Origin: Nipponacmea schrenckii
Taxonomy: Eukaryota > Mollusca > Gastropoda > Lottiidae
DNA: 64,000 nt
Assembly: GCA_030562195.1 (NCBI GenBank)
Contig: JAUJPP010000003.1
Coordinates: 30,076,602 to 30,140,601, forward strand
Reading direction: 5' to 3'
Position 1 is the first letter of the stretch, and each line of letters opens with the position of its first letter. Positions 45,283-55,266 of this stretch are shown piece after piece. Both the position numbers and the translations under genes were made by a program. The notes below the pieces were generated by a model. That model searched no databases. It was not told where the DNA came from and saw nothing but the letters and a program-made list of their open reading frames with translations.

Positions 45283-46856
45283 TATCTTTGTGTCTCTATT
45301 CTAAGAGTTTGGAGAAAGAAATGCAACAGAGGACCTAAGCGATTCTGTGCCATACATGATCCCTTGGAACAATCAGCTTAACTAACAAACATTTAAATGT
45401 AAACTGTTCCAGGTTCAACAAACTTAGAATATTATGGAGCTCAACTTGCAATTGCCAAGATATATTGAATTTCAAAGTGATAAACTAATTAGGTTACACC
45501 TTCCCTAGCTGTCAACAAATATGAAAATTATCAATTTTTGCCATGTTTAAATACAAATATCTCTGAATTTTTTAAGCAGGACAAATTCACAAATGCCTAC
45601 ATGTAGACAATATAATGAACATCATTTGACCCAATTTTCAAGGTCATAGATTAAATGGGTCGACCCTCCCATAGGTGTGACATAATTTTGAAAACTTTAA
45701 AATTCGAATATTTAAAAAAAAAGATTGAAATTCAAAAGACTCTCTTCATAGAAATGTGGCTAATGATCAAATGTAACCATGTGCTAAATTTCATTGAAAT
45801 CAGACAATCAACAGTGCCTGAAGTAGGACTTGAAAAAGTGTAACTAAAATTCAAAATGGCAGCTGGAACTAACTTTGTAGGTAATATCGATTACTAATCA
45901 CAAGTTGTTCATAAAGCAGTTTGCATTTTTCACCTAGCTGTTATAGACCTGAAGTTTTCAAATACTAAAAATCGCATTTTTGGTGGAAATATGTGGTTTT
46001 ATATCTCATTACAAAGAGCATACAAACTGTAAGAAGATTCTATAGGAATTTTTGTTATGTATAAATTTGTTCATGTGACAGAGCTCTTTAAAAATAAAAA
46101 TCACAAATTGCGATCGGCTATAAAACCGGAAGTAACCATCAGGCAACACAAATAAATATATAAGTGGATAGATATCAACAAGGGCAATAAATCGTGTTCA
46201 GGTCACATGGTCATCAAATGTCAAACTTACGAAATATGGACCTTTAAAATTTTGGCCATTACCAAGAAAATTAAAATGGAAATAAAAGAAAATAAAAATT
46301 CAAAATTCGGCTTCTAAACGAAACTGCGCAATCGACTCTAGTTATTAGATATGTCAAAATAACGAAAATCGCTTTATCCCCTGAGGCCTCATTTTGAATT
46401 TTACAAAAGTTTGACATTTCAATATTGCGGCTCATTGTTTGCTTCCGGTCCGGATTTTTTCATCTTCGTTTTTTTGCATGATTATTTCTAGCATATTGCG
46501 AAAAGAATTTTTGATACATCTTCAAAATTCCGGAAGTTGAATTGTTAAAGTTCAAAAGCGAATAACGTCAAAACCGGAAGTCATTTCGATAATATGAATA
46601 ATAATTTTTGATCGGATTAAAAGTGTCTACCTATAAGTTTTCAAGTTGATGGGAATAAAATTGTAGAAGTTGATAAAAATGAAAAAATTAAAATTAATTA
46701 ATTAAGTAATGAAATTAGCAGTTTAAAAATGCAGTTATGTAGCTATCAGTTTAAAAAAAAGCTAGCAAAAGTAGTTCTGTCAAAATCAGTTAATAAATAG
46801 CAATAACCAAAATGAAGCTATTGCTCACAGCTCCTTTCTGGTCACTCTGAATGACG
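45283..46856. other. Non-coding stretch containing a ~460-bp dispersed repeat
   Basis: 45955-46410 is shared with 49110-49575 (landmarks GCATTTTTGGTGGAAATATG, GGCTATAAAACCGGAAGTAA, AATCGTGTTCAGGTCACA). No reading frame of interest; the 62-codon frame at 45655 is not convincing. Confidence 0.55.
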
Positions 46857-48421
46857 TCATTTTTATACGCCCACATGAAATGGGGGGCGTATATTGTCAT
46901 CATGTCCGTCCGTCTGTCCGTCCGTCCACAATTGCTCGTAAACACTCTACAAGGTGCAATTCTTGACGGATTTAATTAAAACTGTATATGAGTGTTTATG
47001 ATCACTCAAGGATGAATCCTATTTAAAATCAGCAAAATCGGAAAAAATTTAGTATGAGTTTTTGCCCTTGTTCTTGAATGGCTCGTAAACACTCTACAAT
47101 GTGCAATTCTTGCCTGATTTTGATGAAACTTGGTGTGAGAGTATGTTATAACTCAAGGATAAACCCTATTGAAAATCAGCGAAATCGAAAAACATTTAGT
47201 ATGAGTTATTGCTTGAAAACGCGTTCAATTTTAGCTTGTAAACACTCTTGAGAGAACAGTTCTTAATGGATTTTGATGAAACTTGGCTTGAGTATTTGTT
47301 ATCACCCAAGGATGAAGCCTATTGAAAACCAGTAAAATCAAAAAAAATTTAATATCAGTTTTTTGCCCTTGTTTTTGAAAAACGCTTTCAATTGTTGGCT
47401 TTAAAACACTCTACAAAGCACAGTTATTGTCCGACTTTGACAAAACTTGTTGAAATTGTTTAATATCACCCAAGGATGAACCCTATTGTAAACACTTTGA
47501 ATGGATTTTGATTAAACTTGGCATGAGTATTTGTTTTTACCCAGGGATGAACCCTATTATAAATCAAATAAATCGAAATATATTTAGTGTCAGTTATAGC
47601 CCTTGTTCTTGAAAACGCGTTCAATTTTAGCTTGTAAACACTCTAGAGAGAACAATTTTGAATGGATTTTGATTAAACTCGGCTTGAGTATTTGTTTTTA
47701 CCCAAGGATGAATCTATTATAAATCAAATAAATCGAAATATATTTAGTGTCAGTAATAGCCCTTGTTCTTGAAAACGCGTTCAATTTTAGCTTGTAAACA
47801 CTCTAGAAAGAACAATTTTTAATGGATTTGATGAAACTTAGCTTGAGTATTTGTTTTCTCCCAAGGATGAACCCTATTGAAAATCGAAAAATATTTAGTG
47901 TCAGTTATTGCCCTTCTTTTTGAAAACGCGTTCAATTTAACTCGTAAACACTCTAGAAAGAACAATTTTGAATGGATTTTGATGAAGCTTGGCTTTAGTA
48001 TTTGTTTTCTTACAAGGATAAACCCTATTGAAAATCAGATAAATCGAAAAATATTTAGTGTCAGCTATTGCGCCTGTTTTCAAAAACGCTTTCAACTTTT
48101 GGCTTGTGAACACTCTAAATATTCATTTTTGACAAAATTCGCTGAAATTGTTTAATATCAACCAATAATGAGCCTTATTAAGAATTCAAAATATTATTAA
48201 GGTTGAACCCTATTGCAAATCATAAAAATACAGAAAAATATTTAATGAGTTGTTATTAGGTACAATTCTTGACATTTTTTAATGAAACTAGAGACCCAAG
48301 AAAAAAATATATGGTGGAAGGTTGAATATTTCATTCCACTTATTGTAACCTTACTGAAAAGTTTTTATTTGAAATAAATGCTGCCAGTGGGCGTATATTA
48401 CCTTGCCTGGCAAGCTATCTT
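46857..48421 (+). mobile_element. ~160-bp-array element, copy E
   Basis: Standard left end (TTTTTATACGCCCACATGAA), GTCC run, about nine core units, right end GTGGGCGTATATTACCTTGC ... CTTGCCTGGCAAGCTATCTT at 48421. No coding capacity. Confidence 0.8.
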
Positions 48422-49721
48422 ACATTTAACAAATAGTAGTCTCGTAGTTTGAATGGCAGACAGCAACAGATAGTTTGCAGCAAGTTGCCTTCTTAGAAAA
48501 TAATCGAGGGTAAAATTCGAAAAAAAAGGAAGACATTTCGAAAACAAAGCAGTGCGATGAACGCACTGCAACTAGATCCCCAGGCTTTGCGAGGTTCTGT
48601 CGCAGTGCGTAGCAGTTTTGATATACGCTTAAAAACTGCCCCACAAAGTATCGGTAGAACAGTAACGTTATTTTACAGCGTATAAGTCGTTTTATTTCAA
48701 AGCATAATCGGTTAGCTGAAACTTAAGTCATGTAGATCGCCCAAACACAAAATTCAAGAAACAGCTTTTCACGATGAAATTCGCAATTTTCAAATGGTGG
48801 TAAAACAAAAAGTATACATCCTACAACAAAATATAATATATCAATGGATAGATCTTATCGGGGGCTATCACATTTGTACTGCTCACAAGGTCACCAAAGG
48901 TCAAGGTTGAAACATACAACCATTAGAAGTTTTTATATATTACTTTCGGTTAAATATCAAAATCAAAACTCAAAAATCGGTTTCCAAATATAATTCAGGA
49001 ATCGATATGATATTCTATAGACATCAAAATTACACGAATAGTAGCATCTACAGAGGCCCAATTTCAATTTAAAAAAAATCACACACGGTTATTAGAGGAG
49101 AAAATATAAAATTTCCAAATGTTAAAAGGCGCATTTTTGGTGGAAATATGTGGTTTTATATATCATTACAAAGAGCAGATACACACTAATAAGATTCAAT
49201 ATAAATATTTGTTATTTATAAATTAATTCACATGATAGAGCTCGTTAAAAATAAAAAAAATTGCAAATTTCAATCGGCTATAAAACCGGAAGTAATCATC
49301 GGACAACACAAATGAACATATCAGTGGATAGATATCATCAAGGAGAATAAATCGTGTTCAGGTCACACGGTCACCAAAGGTCAAGGTCACAAAATAGGGG
49401 CCTTTCAAGTTTTTGACAATACCAAAAATATTAAAATGGAAATAAAAGAAAATCCAAATCCAAATAAAAAAATCGGCTCACAAATAAAGTTGCGCAATCG
49501 ACTCTAGTCATTAGATACAAAAAAATAACGAAGATCGCTTTATCCCCTGAATTTGAATTTTAAAATTTTGGCATGAACGGTTTTTGAGTTATTGCCTTTG
49601 ACTTAGTAAAAACGCGTCAAATTTGGGTTGTATCCACAATAGAGGCTACAGTTTTTATCCGATCTTAATGAAACTTGGTAAACATGTATATATTGATGAT
49701 ATCTAGGTCAAGTTCAAAGAT
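48422..49721. other. Non-coding repeats between two array elements
   Basis: 49110-49575 is the second copy of the ~460-bp repeat seen at 45955-46410; 48770-48930 resembles part of it. The segment 49590-49721 is the left flank of a second tandem family (TTGGGTTGTATCCACAATAG, GGCTACAGTTTTTATCCGAT) that resumes at 52040 after array element D. The - strand frame 48426-48644 is not convincing. Confidence 0.55.
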
Positions 49722-52028
49722 AGCTTGCCAGGCAAGGTAATATACGCCCACTGGCAGCATTTATTTCAAATAAAAACTTTTCAGTAAGGTTACAAAAGTG
49801 GAATGAAATATTCAACCTTCCACCATATATTTTTTTCTAGGGTCTCTAGTTTCATTAAAAACTGTCAAGAATTGTACCTAACTCAACTCATTAAATATTT
49901 TTCGGTATTTTTATGATTTGCAATAGGGTTCACCCTTAATAATATTTTGATATTTTTAATTCTTAATAAGGCTCATTCTTGGTTGATATTAAACAATTTC
50001 AGCGAGTTTTGTCAAAAATGAATGTTTAGAGTGTTCACAAGCCAAAAGTTGAAAGCGATTTTGAAAACAGGCCCAATAACTGACACTAAATATTTTTCGA
50101 TTTATCTGATTATCAATAGGGTTTATCCTTGTGAGAAAACAAATACTAAAGCCAAGCTTCGTCAAAATCCATTCAAAATTGTTCTTTCTAGAGTGTTTAC
50201 GAGTTAAATTGAACGCGTTTTCAAAAACAAGGGCAATAACTTGTTCTAAATATTTTTCGATTTTCAATAGAGTTCATCCTTGGGAGACAACAAATACTCC
50301 AGCCAAGTTACATCAAAATCCATTAAAAATTGTTCTTTCTAGAGTGTTTACAAGCTAAAATTGAACGCGTTTTCAAGAACAAGGGCTATAACTGACACTA
50401 AATATATTTCTATTTATTTGATTTTATAATAGGGTTCATCCTTGGGTAAAAACAAATACAAGCCAAAGTTAATCAAAATCCATTAAAAATTGTTCTTTCT
50501 AGAGTGTTTACAAGCTAAAATTGAACGCGTTTTCAAGAACAAGGGCTATAACTGACACTAAATATATTTCTATTTATTTGATTTTATAATAGGGTTCATC
50601 CTTGGGTAAAAACAAATACAAGCCAAAGTTAATCAAAATCCATTAAGAATAGTTCTTTCTAGAGTGTTTACAAGCTAAAATTGAATGCGTTTTCAAGAAC
50701 AAGGGCAGTAACTCATACTTAAAAAATTTTCGATTTCGCTTTTCAATAGGGTTCATCCTTGAGTTATAACACACTCTCACACCAAGTTTCATCGAAATCC
50801 ATCAAGAATTGTGCCATGTAGAGTGTTTACGAGACAAAAATCGAACGCGTTTAAAAGAACAAGGGCAATAATTCATATTAGATATATTTTGATAATTTTA
50901 ATTTTCAATTAGGCTCATCCCTTGCGATATCCAACAATTTCAGTGAGTTTTGTCAACATTGGTCATGAATTGTACCTTCTAGAGTATTTATTAAAAAGTT
51001 AAACCTGTTTTCAAACACAAGGGCAATAACTGACACTAAATATATTTCGATTTATTTGATTTTCAATAAGGTTCATCCTTGGGTAAAAACAAATACTCAA
51101 GCCAAGTTTTATCAATATCCATTAAGAATTGTTCTTTCTAGAGTGCTTACAAGCTAAAATTGAACGCGTTTTCAAACACAAGGGCAATAACTGATACTAA
51201 ATATTTTTCGATTTAACTGAATTTCAATGGGGTTCATCCTTAGGTGATTACAAATACTCATGCCAAGTTATGTCAAAATCGCTCAAGAATTGTGACTTGT
51301 AGAGTGTTTACAAGGCAAAAATCCAACACATTTTATAGAACAAAGGCAATAATTTCTATTAAATATATTTCGATATGTGCTATTTTCAAAAGGGTTCATT
51401 CTTGGGTGATATTAAACAATTTCAGCAAGTTTCGTCAAAATCGGTCAATAACTGTGCTTTGTAGAGTGTTTACAAGCTAAAAATTGAACGCGTTTTCAAA
51501 AACAAGGGCAATAACTGATATTATTTTTTTTTCGATTTAACTGGTTTTCAATAGGCTTCATCCTTGGGTGATAACAAATACTCAGGCCAAGTTTCATTAA
51601 AATTCATTAAAAATTGTTCTCTCAAGAATGTTTACAAGCTAAAATTGAACGCGTTTTCAAGAACAAGGGCAATAACTCATACTAAATGTTTTTCGATTTC
51701 GCTGATTTTCGATAGGGTTTATCCTTGAGTTATAACATACTCTCACACCAAGTTTCATCAAAATCGGTCAAGAATTGCACGTTGTAGAGTGTTTACGAGC
51801 AATTCAAGAACAAGGGCACGAACTCATACTAATTTTTTTCGGATTTCGCTGATTTTCAATAGGGTTCATCCTTGCGTGATCTTAAACACTCATATTAAGT
51901 TTCATCTAAATCCGTCAAGAATTACACCGTGTAGAGTGTTTACGAGCAATTGTGGACGGACGGACCGACGGACGGACGGATGTGGGTGACGACAATATAC
52001 GCCCCCCCATTTCATGTGGGCGTAAAAA
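49722..52028 (-). mobile_element. ~160-bp-array element, copy D (reverse orientation)
   Basis: Full-length copy on the - strand: right end (GATAGCTTGCCAGGCAAGGT) at 49722 and left end (CCCCCCATTTCATGTGGGCG then TAAAAAAA) at about 52028. It contains an exact ~124-bp tandem duplication of core sequence at 50340-50520 versus 50500-50650. It lies inside another tandem family (49590-49721 and 52040-52290). Confidence 0.8.
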
Positions 52029-52029
52029 A

Positions 52030-52500
52030 ATGGAAATTATCGAATAAACATATTTTTAGTTATTTCCCTTGACTTTGTAAAAACGTGTCAAATTTGGGTT
52101 GTATCCACGAAAGAGGCTACATTTTTTATCCGATCTTAATGAAACTTGGTATACATGTAAATATTGATCAGATCTCAGTCAAGTTCGAAAATTGAAATCG
52201 TTTGTCAAATTTGGGTTGTATCCACGATAGAGGCTAAAGGTTTTATCCAATCTTAATGAAACTTGGTATGCATGTATGGAAAATATGGAATGAACAGATT
52301 TTTATACGCCCACATGAATATGTGGACGTATATTGTCGTTGCCCCTGTCCGTCAGTCTGTCGGTCCGTCAACATTTGTTGTAGACACTATAGAAGCTACA
52401 ATTTTCTATGGATTTTAATGAAACTTGGTATGAGCATTGGTATTGATAAGACGGCAGTCAAGTTGTATTTGGACGATTTTTCGATAAATGGTTTTTGATT
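52030..52500. repeat. Diverged tandem family plus left end of an array element
   Basis: Two to three units with TTTGGGTTGTATCCACGA, GAGGCTACATTTTTTATCCG, ATCTTAATGAAACTTGGTAT (52080-52280), then at 52300 a left end TTTTTATACGCCCACATGAA with one core unit and an abrupt stop near 52480. Confidence 0.6.
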
Positions 52501-52565
52501 TCGGGGAAGGGAGGGATTGAATCTCCCAAATGTACAGGCCTAGTATAGGAGTATAGTACCTGTTA

Positions 52566-53137
52566 AGTACAGATTATTTTTAGTTTGCTATGAACAAGGT
52601 TGTCATTTAAGTTCTGTATTTTTGAATATGCCACTATCATTTTCTGTTTATAGACATGAGGAAATTTCTCTTGAAGACTCTTATAATGGGTTTGAACTAT
52701 CTTACTTGCTTTATTACTGGTTGTATAAAATGGGACTATAAAGGGTGCTATGCCTACACTATGGTGAATATTAAGTCCTATGGGTCTTGCTGTATTCAAT
52801 GTCTCAATCCAATGGGCTTCTCTAGATTGACTGAATTTGGTAGTTTCATCTTCGGGCAAGTCGATTTCTATGCGCTCAATTGGGGTTAGGGTGAGATCGT
52901 CAAGTGAATGACCGTCAAGATTGAAATGGTTAGAAACAGGCTTGTCTTTTTTTAATTTAATATCTGATCTGTGGGCATTAAAACGAGTGCGTAATTTGTT
53001 CTTTGTTTCCCCGATATATTGTTTGGGACATTTTTTACATGAAATTAAGTATATTACATTCGAGTTTTCACATGTTAGGTGCTCTTGGATCGGGTATCTT
53101 TTATTCGTAGAGTTACTTAGAAAATAATGCGTTTCTG
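52566..53137 (-). pseudogene. Penelope-like element: GIY-YIG endonuclease and a second RT-end fragment
   Basis: On the - strand, from the gap edge: THYFLSNSTNKRYPIQEHLT, CENSNVIYLISCKKCPKQY, IGETKNKLRTRFNAHRSDI, PVSNHFNLDGHSLDDLTL. This is the GIY-YIG domain (VIYLI...QYIGET...R...H) with the Cys-rich linker found at the C terminus of Penelope-like retroelements. After IHHSVGIAPFIVPF the same frame continues with SNKASKIVQTHYKSLQEKFP and KMIVAYSKIQNLNDNLVHSK, which in the family belongs upstream of GIY-YIG. The frame ends at TAA 52563-52565. The rest is in or beyond the gap. Confidence 0.75.
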
Positions 53138-53637
53138 NNNNNNNNNNNNNNNNNNNNNNNNNNNNNNNNNNNNNNNNNNNNNNNNNNNNNNNNNNNNNNN
53201 NNNNNNNNNNNNNNNNNNNNNNNNNNNNNNNNNNNNNNNNNNNNNNNNNNNNNNNNNNNNNNNNNNNNNNNNNNNNNNNNNNNNNNNNNNNNNNNNNNNN
53301 NNNNNNNNNNNNNNNNNNNNNNNNNNNNNNNNNNNNNNNNNNNNNNNNNNNNNNNNNNNNNNNNNNNNNNNNNNNNNNNNNNNNNNNNNNNNNNNNNNNN
53401 NNNNNNNNNNNNNNNNNNNNNNNNNNNNNNNNNNNNNNNNNNNNNNNNNNNNNNNNNNNNNNNNNNNNNNNNNNNNNNNNNNNNNNNNNNNNNNNNNNNN
53501 NNNNNNNNNNNNNNNNNNNNNNNNNNNNNNNNNNNNNNNNNNNNNNNNNNNNNNNNNNNNNNNNNNNNNNNNNNNNNNNNNNNNNNNNNNNNNNNNNNNN
53601 NNNNNNNNNNNNNNNNNNNNNNNNNNNNNNNNNNNNN
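53138..53637. other. Assembly gap, 500 N
   Basis: Exactly 500 N, a conventional placeholder for a gap of unknown size. Reading frames said to cross it are artefacts. True distance between the Penelope-like and Polinton parts is unknown. Confidence 0.99.
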
Positions 53638-54643
53638 TACTTTTATATTTATAAATACGAACTCGATCTCCAACTTTAAATTTGCGTTTAATATTCAAAT
53701 TCTCATTTTCAAAATTGTTTTGTGTATTAATTGATTTTATAATATCTGGATTTTTTGAAGCTTCTGTAGGAGTAACATTTATAGATGAATGAATTTTATT
53801 ATTATATTCATCAACAACAATAGGTAATATTTTAAGCCATTTTTGAGACTTCAATTCTGTGAACTTTTTGAATAATTTATTTTTAAGAGTTCTGTTAAAT
53901 CTCTCAATTACTACAGCTTTACCTTCGTTATATGTACTGTAAATTTCAAACCCTAAAGATTTCATATTTTTATTATAAAATTCTGTTCCTTGATCTACCC
54001 ATAACTTTTTGGGTTTTCTATGTTTCATTATTGTTTCAAATGCTTTTTTAACAGTTAGACCTGTTTTGTTTTTTAAAGGAATAACCCAAGCGTATCTTGT
54101 ATATAAATCTATAACTGTTAAACAATATTTATAACCTCTTTCTGGGGGCATATTAATTAAATCTGCAGACCATATATCGTCTTTGGCAAATACTTTCACT
54201 TTTAAAAAGTTTTTAGTTTTTCTGAATTCTTTATGAATTTCATCTGCTAATCCCATACCCAATTTCATTTTTGATTTTAATAATCTTATGATTAATGCTC
54301 TTTCAACTTTTTCTCTAAAAGTGGGATTTGGAATAGCTTCTAATTCTTTAATCATTTGTTTGTCTGCTTCGTGTCGAAATTGTAAGTCTTCATTTCTGTA
54401 TAGTTTATCGTGTTTAAGTGCAGCAGCATCAACTCTATTAACAGGTTCTTCACCTGGTTTTGGATTATCATTTTCATCCAATCGTAAATCTAACCTAGTT
54501 CCCGGACCAGTGTAATTATGACCTGGTAGATGTTTCTCGCCTTTATATTTAGCCCATGGGAAACCGGGAAGTTTAGTTAGAGATTTTTGAATGTCTCCTG
54601 CTCCAAAATTGGTTTTAGGGGAGTTTATATTTATTAAAGACAT
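53638..54643 (-). CDS. PLA2-like domain fused to Polinton integrase, C terminus in gap
   Basis: ATG at 54643. Residues ~1-45 lead in (MSLININSPKTNFGAGDI); residues ~45-105 resemble the parvovirus-type phospholipase A2: calcium-loop-like HNYTGPGTRLDL, then NRVDAAALKHDKLYR with the His-Asp pair and HEADKQMIKELE. A linker (IIRLLKSKMKLG) follows, then a DDE integrase core: IWSADLINMPPERGYKYCLT (first D), KLWVDQGTEFYN (second D), AVVIERFNRTLKNKLF (E), and KVGDRVRIYKYKS before the gap. The frame is clean for ~335 codons. The integrase inserts the element; the PLA2-like part would be a membrane-acting enzyme if made as such. Near the Polinton end, transcribed inward. Confidence 0.85.
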
Positions 54644-54654
54644 TTTTGGTGATG

Positions 54655-54780
54655 TATTTTATTGAAAAGGGAGGGCGGGTGGGCAAATAAGTAGTATATG
54701 AGCTTACAGATATCCGGTAGCTCGGAGCGGAGCGGAGCGAAGCGGAGAGGTGCCGGATATCTGTAAGCTCATATACTACT
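54655..54780. repeat. Polinton terminus with perfect hairpin
   Basis: GC-rich GGGAGGGCGGGTGGGCAAAT then arm AGTAGTATATGAGCTTACAG... (54690-54717) and its exact complement ending ...GCTCATATACTACT (54753-54780), arms 28 bp, loop 35 bases of GGAGCG repeats. The outer end read inward starts AGTAGTAT, agreeing with the 5'-AG terminus usual for Polintons. Gypsy coding sequence begins at the next base. Confidence 0.8.
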
Positions 54781-54781
54781 G

Positions 54782-55266
54782 TCGCCTATCTTGACGACAT
54801 CTTAATATTTTCAAAATCACCAGAAGAACATTTAGAACATTTAGACATTGTTTTCAACAGACTGAGAGAACACAATCTCAGACTAAAACTCAAAAAGTGC
54901 GCGTTCATGAAAGAGGAAACAAAATACCTCGGATTCAAAATTACCACAAAAGGTCTGATGCCAGATCCCGACAAAGTAATTGCCATACGTGGAATGTCTG
55001 CACCGACATCCGTCAAAGAGGTAAGATCGTTTATAGGAGCCATGTCATACTACCGACGTATCATACCTAATATGTCGAAAATTGCGGAACCATTGATAGA
55101 TTTGACTAAGAAGTACGCGAAATTCAAATGGACTGACGAATGTCAAAAGGCCTTTGACTATCTTAAGGACAGTTTGACGACGATACCTATGTTGGGATAC
55201 CCCAATGCTGACCTGCCATATGTACTCTATACAGACGCAAGCGACACCTGTATGGAGCATGTCTAA
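54782..55266 (+). pseudogene. Gypsy RT end and RNase H start
   Basis: VAYLDDILIFSKSPEEHLEH with the catalytic YLDD pair; KLKKCAFMKEETKYLGFKI, SAPTSVKEVRSFIGAMSYYR, FIPNMSKIAEPL-type RT thumb/connection, then FKWTDECQKAFDYLKD and YVLYTDASDT, the first RNase H aspartate. The frame breaks by a one-base change near 55262; the next frame continues TQVVDGIEVPIYFLSHRL. Confidence 0.9.

Noticed and set aside
48426..48644. 72-codon - strand frame between array elements
   Set aside because: No recognisable domain; lies in repeat DNA.
35088..52000. Many 60-110-codon frames in the array elements
   Set aside because: They repeat the same peptides (for example RVFTSQKLNAFSKTRAI) because the ~160-bp cores repeat; no protein family and both strands open.
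54288..54515. + strand 75-codon frame
   Set aside because: Antisense shadow of the PLA2-integrase gene.
53113..54643. 508-residue frame crossing the 500-N gap
   Set aside because: The residues across the gap are unknown, and the part beyond the gap belongs to a different (Penelope-like) element. Only 53638-54643 is supported.
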